Positions 44,115 to 54,500 of a DNA stretch of 64,000 bases are shown here, one piece after another (positions within the stretch are counted from its first letter, which is position 1; every line of letters starts with the position of its first letter). Under the pieces are notes generated by a model. It searched no databases and had not been told where the DNA came from. It saw only the letters and a program-made list of their open reading frames with translations. Position numbers and translations under genes: made by a program. Source of the DNA: Plasmodium malariae (Eukaryota; Apicomplexa; Aconoidasida; Haemosporida; Plasmodiidae); the NCBI RefSeq assembly GCF_900090045.1, contig NC_041782.1, forward strand, positions 831,001 to 895,000, given 5' to 3'.

Positions 44115-47100
44115 ATGCATTTCATAACTAAGATGGGAAGAAAGGCAAAAGCCGCTGCAACGGGAGTACAGGAAAAGAGTGAGAATGAAAATGCAACTTT
44201 GACAAATAACATAAAAGAAAATGCACCAAATGATAAAAAAGCAGGAGGATCGAAACTAAACGATAAAAATGAAAAAAATGAAAACAACGAAAAGAACGAA
44301 AAGAGTGCTAAGAGCAATAAGAATATGCAGAATGACAAGGGTATGAAGAATGATAAGAAAACGACAAACAAAGGAACCGAGCTAACGGCAAATGTGCAAC
44401 TAAATGGAAGTATTCAGAAAAAAAAAGAGAATGATATAGAAGGAAAGAAAGTTAATAATAACGTGGAGGAAAAATGCATAATAAAGGCAAAGGACAAAGG
44501 AGGAAACAGAAATAAGAGCACCAACCAAAATAATAAAAATAATAACAATAATAATAATAATAATAATAATAATAGCAATAATAGCAATAATAGAAATAAT
44601 AGCAATAATAGAAATAATAGCAATAATAGAAATAATAGCAATAGTAATAGTAATAACAATGACGTCAACGCTCAACATAATAACGCCGCGCAAAAGAAGA
44701 AGAAAACGAACAAGAATGCAAAGAAGGACGAAGGTGTGAACAAACCAAATGAAGATGGGGGGGAGGAGAAGAAAATAAATGAAGATCAATCCCAATCGAA
44801 AGGTAATAAGAATTCGAAGAAAAATGAGGAGGGTAGGAGGAAAGAGAAAAATGAAAATATGAACGGTACAGGTAGTAATAAGAATAATATGGAAAAGAAC
44901 AAGGAAGATAAAAAAGAAGAGGGAAAAAGGGAAGATGGAAATAAGAAGGACATGAAAAAAGAACTGAAATTAAAAGAAGATGAAAGAAAGAAGATTGAAA
45001 ATGAGCTAAATAAGAAATTTTTAAAATTAACAAAACAAGATAATTATAAAAATATAAATGATAAAATCGAAGCGGAGGTCAAAAGGAACAGCGAATTTGA
45101 AACGCTTATTAGTAGTATAAATACGTCCATATTAAAAATCAATACACAAACACCAAGGCCAACTAACGTAAAACTATCTTCAACCGACATTGAGAATAAA
45201 TGTAAGGAAGCAAAATTAAAGAAGAAGAAAATAAATCCAAAAAATGTTGAAGAAATGGAAGAAGTAAATACATATATAAATTACTTAGAAGAACAATTGA
45301 ATTTAACAAAAAATTATGAAAATTTTAAAAACTTTCAAAATCGTTTAAATACATTGAAAAAATCATGTGAAGAAAAATTAAAAGAAAATTTAAAAAGTTT
45401 AAATGAAATAAAAACGCAAGAAAAAAAATTAAAATATGTAGACAAAATTATAAAAATGAAAAGAGAAAAACAAAATATCGTAATAAAAGAATCAGATATA
45501 ATTAATAAAGAATTTTCTCTTTCAAATGATAAATATACTACCTTAGTTAAACCATACAATTTTATTAATAGAATACAGAGTAAATATTTTGTATATGTAG
45601 ACAAAGTAAATAACAACAATTATGAAAACAAGATATCTTTATATATATCAGGTTGTAAGGACGATATTGAAAATTTTATATCCTATATAAAGAATATAGA
45701 TTTTACGGAAAAAAATTGTGTACTATTAAGTAATAAAGTATTTAAAATAATGTTAAATTCATGTGATAGAAGTTTTAAAAAATTGGAAGAAGATACGAAT
45801 GTATTTATTCATATAGATAATGATACCTTATATTATTGTGGTATGAAAAATGATGTGGAAAATTTAAAGGAATTAATAGATAAAGCTATAAATGAGAAAA
45901 ATACTAGTACGAAAAATGTATTTAAAACTATTAAGCTAGATTCAGTTTTAGCAAGAGGATTTAACAAAGGTTTATTAAAAGAAATAGAGAATAAAACTAA
46001 TACATTAATACGAATGAATTATGATGCAAAAACTTTTGACGCTTCAGCTACAATTAAAGGAACTAAAAATAGTGATATTGAAGAAGCAGAAGAAAAATTA
46101 AATGATATTCTTAAAAGTTTAGATTCCGAATTTGTAGAATTTGAAGAAAGAGAAATATTTGCCTTATATAAAAAATGCACGTATGAATTAAATGAAATAA
46201 GAAAAAATTTAAATCTTTTTGTTATTCGTCATGATAATGGTATTAGTTTAGTAGGTAAAAATGAGAATATTCAAAAAGCATTAGAGATTTTAGATTATGC
46301 AAAAAATATTATTTCAAGCAAATCAGTTAAAAAAAAGCTTACAGAGGAAGAAGCTTTTTTATTTAATGCTAATTATAGAAATCAGATAAAAACAAAAACT
46401 GGTGCAGAGGTAAAAATATTTAATAAAAGTAATTATAAAGAATTAAATATAAGTGGTAATAAAAATGATATTGATAATGCAATACAAATGATTGATGATT
46501 TATTAAAAAAAAGGAAATGCACCCAAGTCGAAATTAACGAAAAAGTTATTGCTTTATTACTCTCCTCCAAAGCACAAAAAATTAAAGAAATTGAAAAAGA
46601 TACATCTACAAGTATACAAATTAATAAAACTAGTCATGTAGCTCAAATTTATGGGCATGAAGATAACATACACCTAGCAAAGGATATTTTAGAAAATCTC
46701 GTTCAGTCAGAAGAGAAAGAAGCTAAATACATTCCAAATAATTTATATGTAACTGTAGAAATGAATGTTGATACAGAACAAATTGGTAGTATTATAGGAA
46801 GAAAAGGAAGAACAATAAATAAAATACAAGAAGAAACGTTAGCTAAAAAGATTCATATTGATAAAGAAAATAAAAAAATTTTCATACATGGGACACAAAA
46901 AACGGTAGATTTAGCACAAAAAGAAATTTTGAAAATTTTAAGTAGAAGTAAAGAAGATAATGCTTATTATGATCGTTATAATAATAAACCTTCTAGCAAC
47001 AATTCCCCCTCATCACATAGAAAGACACATAACAAAAGCACAAGATCATCAGAAAGAGGAGGAGGAAGGTCAAATCATCGATCCACCTCATCCAAAAATG

Positions 47101-47249
47101 GTGTATATATAAATACCAGTGATGAAAAGGCATTCCCAAGTCTTCACGATGTAACTAATATTCAGTCCAAAAAAACAAAAAAAGCAATTAACCAAGCAAA
47201 TATAAAAAGACAGGACGACCAGCAAGCAGAAGTTACTAATGAGAACTGA
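44115..47249 (+). CDS. PREBP: KH-domain nucleic-acid-binding protein, PREBP-like
   Basis: A single long exon of 1044 residues. The first 300 residues are low-complexity: Lys/Glu/Asn-rich with a poly-Asn stretch (about 140-190). Then comes a Glu/Lys coiled coil (about 270-470), followed by a chain of KH-like modules (about 480-960). The last KH is canonical, with the GxxG loop in QIGSIIGRKGRTINKIQ (about residue 895). An earlier one (VIALLLSSKAQKIKEIEKDT) lacks the GxxG glycines. The architecture follows the vigilin/SCP160 group. It matches what I recall as PREBP, a KH protein reported to bind the cis-element of the parasite peroxiredoxin gene. The C-terminus is Ser/Arg/Gly-rich (SSERGGGRSNHR) with a PAM2-like or ILF-type tail, FPSLHDV. 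The start could be MHFITK (44115) or MGRKAKAAATG (44133). The leader ends TTATAG, so an upstream non-coding exon is possible. Confidence 0.85.
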   Translation: MHFITKMGRKAKAAATGVQEKSENENATLTNNIKENAPNDKKAGGSKLNDKNEKNENNEKNEKSAKSNKNMQNDKGMKNDKKTTNKGTELTANVQLNGSIQKKKENDIEGKKVNNNVEEKCIIKAKDKGGNRNKSTNQNNKNNNNNNNNNNNNSNNSNNRNNSNNRNNSNNRNNSNSNSNNNDVNAQHNNAAQKKKKTNKNAKKDEGVNKPNEDGGEEKKINEDQSQSKGNKNSKKNEEGRRKEKNENMNGTGSNKNNMEKNKEDKKEEGKREDGNKKDMKKELKLKEDERKKIENELNKKFLKLTKQDNYKNINDKIEAEVKRNSEFETLISSINTSILKINTQTPRPTNVKLSSTDIENKCKEAKLKKKKINPKNVEEMEEVNTYINYLEEQLNLTKNYENFKNFQNRLNTLKKSCEEKLKENLKSLNEIKTQEKKLKYVDKIIKMKREKQNIVIKESDIINKEFSLSNDKYTTLVKPYNFINRIQSKYFVYVDKVNNNNYENKISLYISGCKDDIENFISYIKNIDFTEKNCVLLSNKVFKIMLNSCDRSFKKLEEDTNVFIHIDNDTLYYCGMKNDVENLKELIDKAINEKNTSTKNVFKTIKLDSVLARGFNKGLLKEIENKTNTLIRMNYDAKTFDASATIKGTKNSDIEEAEEKLNDILKSLDSEFVEFEEREIFALYKKCTYELNEIRKNLNLFVIRHDNGISLVGKNENIQKALEILDYAKNIISSKSVKKKLTEEEAFLFNANYRNQIKTKTGAEVKIFNKSNYKELNISGNKNDIDNAIQMIDDLLKKRKCTQVEINEKVIALLLSSKAQKIKEIEKDTSTSIQINKTSHVAQIYGHEDNIHLAKDILENLVQSEEKEAKYIPNNLYVTVEMNVDTEQIGSIIGRKGRTINKIQEETLAKKIHIDKENKKIFIHGTQKTVDLAQKEILKILSRSKEDNAYYDRYNNKPSSNNSPSSHRKTHNKSTRSSERGGGRSNHRSTSSKNGVYINTSDEKAFPSLHDVTNIQSKKTKKAINQANIKRQDDQQAEVTNEN
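44520..44660 (+). repeat. Coding AAT/AGC repeat (poly-Asn) in the PREBP-like gene
   Basis: An aataat run followed by repeated agaaataatagcaataat units encodes Asn runs with interspersed Ser/Arg, a typical Plasmodium low-complexity insert. Confidence 0.85.
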
Positions 47250-47645
47250 TCAGAAATAGTTATTACACATACGCGTACACACTCCCCCTCCCTAACTTAG
47301 CCTTTTTTTTTTTTTTTTCTTCGCTACACATCCTTGCTTATATTAGTTGCCTCATATATATGTGCGCACATGCTTGTGCATGTGGATACGTCAATATATG
47401 CTACTACTTGTTATAGGTGCGTACATGTACGTACGTATGTATGCGAGTATGCATGTATGCGTATATGTATGTGTGCGTGTATCCGTGTATGCCTATATGT
47501 CTGTACGTACGTGTGTTTTCCTTTTAATATTTATTTATTTTAAAATTTAGGGCATATATGTGCATTCAATTCATTTTATACAAGCGTATTGAGTTATTGC
47601 ACCAGAAGTGGAAAACAAGAATTCTATAAAGAAAAAGCAATAAAA

Positions 47646-47647
<2 letters not shown>

Positions 47648-47697
<50 letters not shown>

Positions 47698-47749
47698 AAA
47701 AAAAAAAAAAAAAGTTAAAATATGAAAAAAAAAAAAAAAAAAAAAAAAA
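47648..47749. repeat. Clustered poly(A) tracts
   Basis: An A run of about 45 nt, followed by two further runs separated by ttaaa, gttaaaatatg and similar short spacers. It lies about 400 bp after the PREBP-like stop codon. Confidence 0.85.
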
Positions 47750-48133
47750 TGTTAAAAATTAAAAATTGAAATATAGAAAAAACGAAAAAGATTATATATA
47801 TAGTATAAATACAAAAATATTGTACATGCTAGGGCCAACAAAAAAAACGCAAAAAGCAAAAAATAATATATATATTTAGCTGTGTGTAAGGGCCTGTGCG
47901 TTTGTATATTCCATATTCACACATAATGTATACATATAATATATATATAAATTTCTTTTCCATATTTATTTATTGTATTGTTTTAATTTTAAACATTTAA
48001 ATTAAAAATGCACTTTTTTTATAATAAATTCTTATACTAAAATAAATTTTGAACTAGAATATTTTCAACTTTTCCATACAGAATTATGAGCTTATTCAAT
48101 TTACGAAAAATATTAAAATAAAAAAAAAAAGCA

Positions 48134-48134
<1 letters not shown>

Positions 48135-48164
<30 letters not shown>

Positions 48165-48638
48165 TGTATGTATGTATGTATGTATGTATGTATGTATGTA
48201 TGTATGTATGTATGTATGTATGTATGTATGTATGTATGTATGTATGTATGTATGTATGTATGTATGTATGTATGTATGTATGTATGTATGTATGTATGTA
48301 TGTATGTATGTATGTATGTATGTATGTATGTATGTATGTATGTATGTATGTATGTATGTATGTATGTATGTATGTATGTATGTATGTATGTATGTATGTA
48401 TGTATGTATGTATGTATGTATGTATGTATGTATGTATGTATGTATGTATGTATGTATGTATGTATGTATGTATGTATGTATGTATGTATGTATGTATGTA
48501 TGTATGTATGTATGTATGTATGTATGTATGTATGTATGTATGTATGTATGTATGTATGTATGTATGTATGTATGTATGTATGTATGTATGTATGTATGTA
48601 TGTATGTATGTATGTATGTATGTATGTATGTATGTATG

Positions 48639-48670
<32 letters not shown>

Positions 48671-48752
48671 TGTATGTATGTATGTATATGTATATATGTA
48701 TGTATGTATATATGTATGCATATATGTATGTATATATGTATGTATGTATATA
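48135..48752. repeat. Giant (TATG)n microsatellite
   Basis: The perfect part runs from 48135 to about 48640, roughly 126 tetranucleotides without a change. The last 110 bp are interrupted by extra TA steps (tatatg, tatgca). Because 4 bp and 3 bp share a 12-bp period without stops, every frame on both strands is open here. Confidence 0.95.
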
Positions 48753-49608
48753 TACTTTTACGTATTATCCTTATATGTAAGCTTGCACAACTCTCTGTGA
48801 CACCTGGCAGCATACGTTTTTATATTTTATTTTGGTTCACTATTTCAAGAAGTGAAGCACGTAAAAAGATATGAAAACTTAAAATACGTTTGTACTTACA
48901 CATTTAAACATGCTTATACATATGCATACTTATTTATATATAGATATACACTCTTTTGTTATGTGTTTACTCTTTTGAGGTGTCTGACAATTTTATAAAT
49001 TTGTTATATGTACTACCTTATGTATACATGTAAACATGTGTCATATACACTTATGCGCACTTTGAAATTTTAAAAAGTAGTAAACGGAATAAACTTAGAA
49101 AATAAAAATAAAAATATGGTGTTATTATATAAAAATACGTATTTTAAAATAGTAAATTAAAATATGTTGTGTAGTTTTCTATCTATCTTTCTTTTTTTTT
49201 TTTTTTTTTTTTTCATTTTTACTTTTTTTTTTTTAAAACATTTTTAAACGCAAATTAAGTTTAATTAAAATATTAAAAAAAAATGTAAGTTTTACAACAA
49301 CAGTATAGGATAGTAGCAATTATAACTAGTATATATAAATAGCGCACACTATCTTTTATTGTTATAATTTTTTAAAAATAAAGAGGAAAAAATATTTGGC
49401 TGATATCATTTTTTTTTTTTTTTTTTTTTTATATTTATAACTAGAAACAAATTAACCAAAAAAAAAAAAACCAATTAGTTATAATGCAAAATAAGAATAA
49501 AATTAAAACATATATTTAAAAATATTGAAACGCAACAAAACGCAATAAAATAAAGCACAGTAATGTTTGATAATGAAGGAATATAAAAAGCGTTGATAAA
49601 ATTGCTGG

Positions 49609-49951
49609 CTATTTTTTAACGTGCTGAAAATGCTTCGTTAATATCATCATTTTATCAGTGGCATCATGAAGACTAGCCAAAAAATTGTCTTTGTCCCACC
49701 TGCTCCATTTTCTACTCATTTTATTTAGACAAAACTGAAAATGGGAGAAATAATAAATATATTTTCATTTAAAGAAATAGGTTTACCAAATATGTACACA
49801 TTTAGACCCCTACATTATTTGCACTTAATTTTATACACTTATATATAAATATAAAATGATAGACACATTATTGTATATACATGTATTTATATATGCGGGT
49901 AATGAATCGTACTAATATATAAATTTTAAAATTGTACAATTAAAGATTATA

Positions 49952-49986
<35 letters not shown>

Positions 49987-50559
49987 TACACTTTCCCATA
50001 ATAACTTCATATTATAAAAAAGTCCTCGTATGTTCAACATGAACAAAAACATAACTGCATAAATATTATAACACATTTATATAACATAACATATACGTTG
50101 TTAATGTTTAATATTATATGTATGTGGTCACCTCGAAATTAGATACATCAGGAATATACCTCGACGATTTTAACTTTTTAATTATATTTAAATAATTACA
50201 AATACTATTCAGTAAATGCTCTTTTGTTAAATGAAAATTTTTGTAGAATAAGTATGAATGGGCTAAGAATTCTGACAGAAAAAAGAAAAAAAGAAAAAAA
50301 GAAAAAATTAAGAATTATGAACTATGAATTATGAATTATGAATTATGAATTATGAATTATTTGAATGGGGTACTAAGGCTTTTCCACTGTTTTGTCTACG
50401 TTATATATTTTTAACATAACTTTGTGTAACTAAACTTTATTAAAAATTATTTATGAAAATGAACTGATAGCAATCCTATCACCGGCAAACTTTTTGCTAG
50501 TCTTTCTAAAATATGCTCTTTTTTAATATGTGTACACATGTATACATAAACGTATACGA

Positions 50560-50621
<62 letters not shown>

Positions 50622-51062
50622 CTTATTATTACTTAATTTATCCCTTTTAAATAGTTCTTCCAGATGTGCAATGTATTCTCGACCATATTGGCTAACGGTT
50701 ATATCGTCCGAGTTCTGACAAAGGGGTAACAAAATGAAACTTATATAGGAACACAAATGCATATATATGCGTACACACGAATGCACGTGCACATAATTTC
50801 ATGAAGAAATCCTTTTTTTTTTTTCAAAAAAAAAAGCATTACTTCAACCACAGATGTCAAATACATGATATCATCGTAAAGATGATTCGTTAGTAACATG
50901 GGTCCTGTGTACGTAAGGAGAGAAAAGTCCTTGCAATTTAGGAAAAATTCATCGATTTTTAAAAAAATGTTATACAAGTCTATGAGGAATTGCATAAAGA
51001 TCTGTGAAAGTAATGGAAGATAAATGAAGATGAGTTAACTGCTTCTAACAGAAATGTGCATA

Positions 51063-51096
<34 letters not shown>

Positions 51097-51325
51097 TCAT
51101 ATTTTTTTAAAAAGTGGTCTTTCTTTAAATTATATATACCTGTCTGCTAAAATTAGAATTATAATCATTAATGTGTTTAAATATTTCTCGAAATTTTTCC
51201 CTCTCTTTTAATTTCTCATTTTCTATTTTGGCTAGCTTTGGAAGTACTTCACTTCTAACGAAAAGGCTTCAAAAAAAAAAAAAAAAAAGGGGAAAATAAC
51301 ACAGACACACGTATGGGCATAATTG

Positions 51326-51357
<32 letters not shown>

Positions 51358-51723
51358 GCATACACGAAACATAACCTGAATATGAACTATTATAACTCAT
51401 TATTATACACAAAACAGAATATTTACAGCAAAAACTCACAGATTTTCATGGTAATTATAAGCATCCCTTATATTATAGTTGATATTATTTTTATCATTCC
51501 CACTTCTTTTTCTATAATCATTTATTCTTTGTATTTGTATATCTCTAAAATTAATAAATTTTTTTGCTTTAAGACGATATTTTTTCCTACATTCAAAATT
51601 TTTTTTTATGAAAAGTAAAGTTTTTTTGGTATTTTCTTTATGTAAATTATAGTAAATCTTTTCATTATGTACATTAGAAAAAAGTGTAATAATCAAGAAT
51701 TGAAATAATATTATATTAATCAT
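49609..51723 (-). CDS. HO: Divergent heme oxygenase-like protein (apicoplast), HO
   Basis: Six exons (51723-51440, 51266-51140, 51001-50843, 50714-50633, 50271-50132, 49734-49609) join in phase to 305 residues, which is the length I recall for P. falciparum HO. The N-terminus MINIILFQFLIITLFSNVHN is a signal peptide, followed by a basic transit-like region (RKKYRLKAKKF), fitting apicoplast import. The helical core includes LLFVRSEVLPKLAKIENEK, the SLLTYTGPMLLTNHLYD stretch, ITVSQYGREYIAHLEELF and KFLAHSYLFYKNFHLTKE. I see no convincing proximal histidine in helix 1. Plasmodium HO is known as a degenerate homologue that has lost heme-degrading activity but is needed for apicoplast gene expression. 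All introns are short and AT-rich, and intron 4 contains a (TA)n tract. Confidence 0.9.
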
Positions 51724-52435
51724 GTTTTAATTTCTCCTTGGTCTTGTAAATGTTAGCATTTTAAATGTGTTAGCATTTTAAATGTGTTAGCATGTTAATT
51801 GGTTAGCATAATAAATTTGTTGACACTTCAAACATGTCAGCATATATCTTGGCATATTAATTTTTCATTTTTTGTACCATAAAAAAAATGTACATTTATT
51901 CTGACTTTTCCAAGTATATATTTTTAAAAATACTAAAGTAAGAAATTATGATTTTTCAAGAATATATGTATACATTTTCATTTTTAATTTTCATACAATT
52001 CAATCTTTATGTAACCATTTCCTAATAAATTATGTAAAGAGTACTGCGTAATTGATTTTCACGCTCATCAAAATTTTGAAATAATTACAGTTATTTGAAT
52101 ATATAGCTTAATGCGAAAATTATTACAAGTTTTTTTTTTTTTTTTTATTTCTCACTATGAAAATACGTTTAAGTATACATAACACATATTCATGTATATA
52201 CATATTCACATATATATATATATATATATTTGTACCATGGTATATTCCATTCAAGGCAAATTCTTATAATAATATTTTAAAAGCTACTTGTTTTGTAATT
52301 CATTATTTTAGTTCTTCCATATAAGTACATTCGTGTTTCATTTTTATTGTTTCCATTTTGATTTTTTCATAAAGCCACAATTTATATGCTTTTATTTTGA
52401 TCTTATTTCCTCTTTATTTTAACATAATTTAGAAC
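51724..52435. promoter_or_regulatory. Shared divergent promoter region of HO and the RNF10-like gene
   Basis: 712 bp between the start codons of heme oxygenase (-) and the RING protein (+). It includes a short array of gttagcattttaaatgt units (51752-51850) close to the HO start, A/T runs and a TA tract (52202-52230). No specific element is assignable; this is inferred from gene orientation. Confidence 0.5.
51752..51850. repeat. 17-bp repeat gttagcattttaaatgt
   Basis: Two perfect units followed by three to four degraded ones (gttagcatgttaattg, gttagcataataaatt, gtcagcatat). The array starts 30 bp upstream of the HO start codon. Confidence 0.7.
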
Positions 52436-54469
52436 ATGCCGAATAACAATATGTTGGAAAGGATTAAAAGAAAAAAAAAAAAGAAAGAAAGGAATAGAAA
52501 AGAAGAAAATAAATCTAGTTTATATAGATACACAAAAAAATTTATTTAATGTTTTTGTATTTATATTTTATATGCATCCTCTTTCTTTTTATGTTTTTGT
52601 TCTAGCCAATTGTTGAAAGTGTGCATAGGCCCCTGTTTACCTGATTTAAAATAAATCTAAGATATTTAATTATATTAAATTGAGTTACATTACAGGGTAA
52701 AACATTTCCACGCAGTCAATTCGAGTTACTCCTTGTACCAAAAAATTAGGAAAAGTGGAACAAAAGGTAGAAACAGAAGAGAAAGGACAAAATAAACGCA
52801 AAAAAAGCAGCTGAGCAAAAAGGGGAAACTACTTGCACAGTGCACATTTAGAGTTGTTACAAAAACAGTAAAAAGAGCGCACACAAATTTGACAATGCAC
52901 GATGAAAGGGTAAACATGAAAAATGGGGATTTACTTAATCAGAAAAAAAAAATTAAAATACACATTAGTTCATATTTATAAACAAAGCCAATCCCATAAA
53001 TATAAAAAGAATATAAAACTTCGACATTTACACCCTTTTATAAATCACAAAGAATATTTTTTGACCAAAAAAACAAAAAAGAAAACCAAGCCAATATCAA
53101 ATTTACCATGCTTCAATTTAATAAAGAAGAGGACAAGAAAAATTGTTTAAACCAAAGTGATAATATTTTAGTATTAACAGGTCAGGTAAATGAAGAGGTT
53201 AAAGAGCTGAAAAAATATGAACAGGTTAGGCATGGGGAAATTTTGAATAGTGGATTGTTAAATAGGACAGAAAATAAAAATATAAGGGAAAATAGAATGG
53301 AAAATAGAAATGAAGAAGAGAACACACACGAGGAAGAAGTTCAAAATTTGGAAAATCCAAATGAAGAAGAGAATAAAAGTCTCAGTAAAGATAAAAACTT
53401 AACTAGCGAAAAAGGGAAAAAAAATAAAAAAGAAACAAATGTAAATTTTATAGTTGAATACAACAGGTATAAACCTACGAGGATACATGTTTCTAAAAAA
53501 AATAATAATACCCCTGTTGTAAAAAAAAATACAAATCAATATATAAATTGTAATTTCAGATATTATGTAAAAGAAAAAAATTATTTAATGCAAAATATAG
53601 ATGATAATATAAAGTGGGAACAAATCGAAAAAGTTGATTATATCACATTTGATAATACCTGCTTAACCTGTCCAATATGTCTTGAAAATAATATTATATC
53701 TCCAAGAATAACAAAATGTAGACATATATTTTGCTTTTTTTGTATTTTGAAATATTTTATTGATGAAGAGAAGAAAACATGGAAAAAATGCCCAATCTGC
53801 TTTGAAATAATTAATGAGAATGATTTGCGTGTTGTTAAATTTCATTATGTCAAGAATTATAAGATTAAGGATAATATAAATATGTGCTTATTATATACAG
53901 AAAATAAGAAAATTAACTTAAAATCAGATAGATTATATTTCAATAACACTTTTAAAATTACCAATAATAATTTTGTAAAAAATAATAAAAATATAGATTA
54001 TAAATATATTGTAAACATTGATAATATGAACAAAAATTTAACTACTTATAGTCAAAATCATTCGGATAAAATACTAAAATTAAATTTAAATTTAGGCATA
54101 CAGTTTTCGAAACTATTTTATATATATAACCCTCTCTCTATTTGGTTAAAGGATTTAACAATTTTTAATTTTATTCTGACAAATAAAAAAATGAAATTTT
54201 TTGCATCAGATGAAAATGTTATAATAAAGGCTATATCAAATATTAAATTAAAAATCAGTGAGTACCTAAATATTCCGATAGACAAATTGAATCCACAGTT
54301 GAATATCGATGAAAACTCCTTCGATTGCTTTTATTTATATGATAACTTGGCACATGACGTTTACGTAATACACTATTTATCTCTTTGTGCTTTTTGAAGA
54401 AACGGAAAGAAGTGCACATAGGAAAAACTTGCACATACGTACATGCATATATTTATATGCATATATATT

Positions 54470-54500
<31 letters not shown>

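Larger units (their letters stand above)
47250..49608. other. Intergenic between convergent genes, dominated by repeats
   Basis: Downstream of the PREBP-like gene (+) and of heme oxygenase (-). It carries poly(A) arrays (47648-47749), the large TATG microsatellite (48135-48752), T runs (49190-49215, 49410-49430) and GTAT/ACGT-type simple DNA (47360-47515). The very long Tyr-Val-Cys-Met and His-Thr-Tyr-Ile frames are produced by the repeat, not by a gene. Confidence 0.7.

Noticed and set aside
44108..45033. Minus-strand Leu/Ile/Phe-rich frames inside the PREBP-like gene
   Set aside because: Reverse complement of the Asn/Lys-rich coding region; hydrophobicity comes from AAT/AAG codons read backwards.
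48037..48874. Four long frames (200-258 residues) of repeating YVCM or HTYI on both strands
   Set aside because: They are a pure consequence of the (TATG)n repeat, which has no stop in any frame; all frames are open equally and flanks show no coding features.
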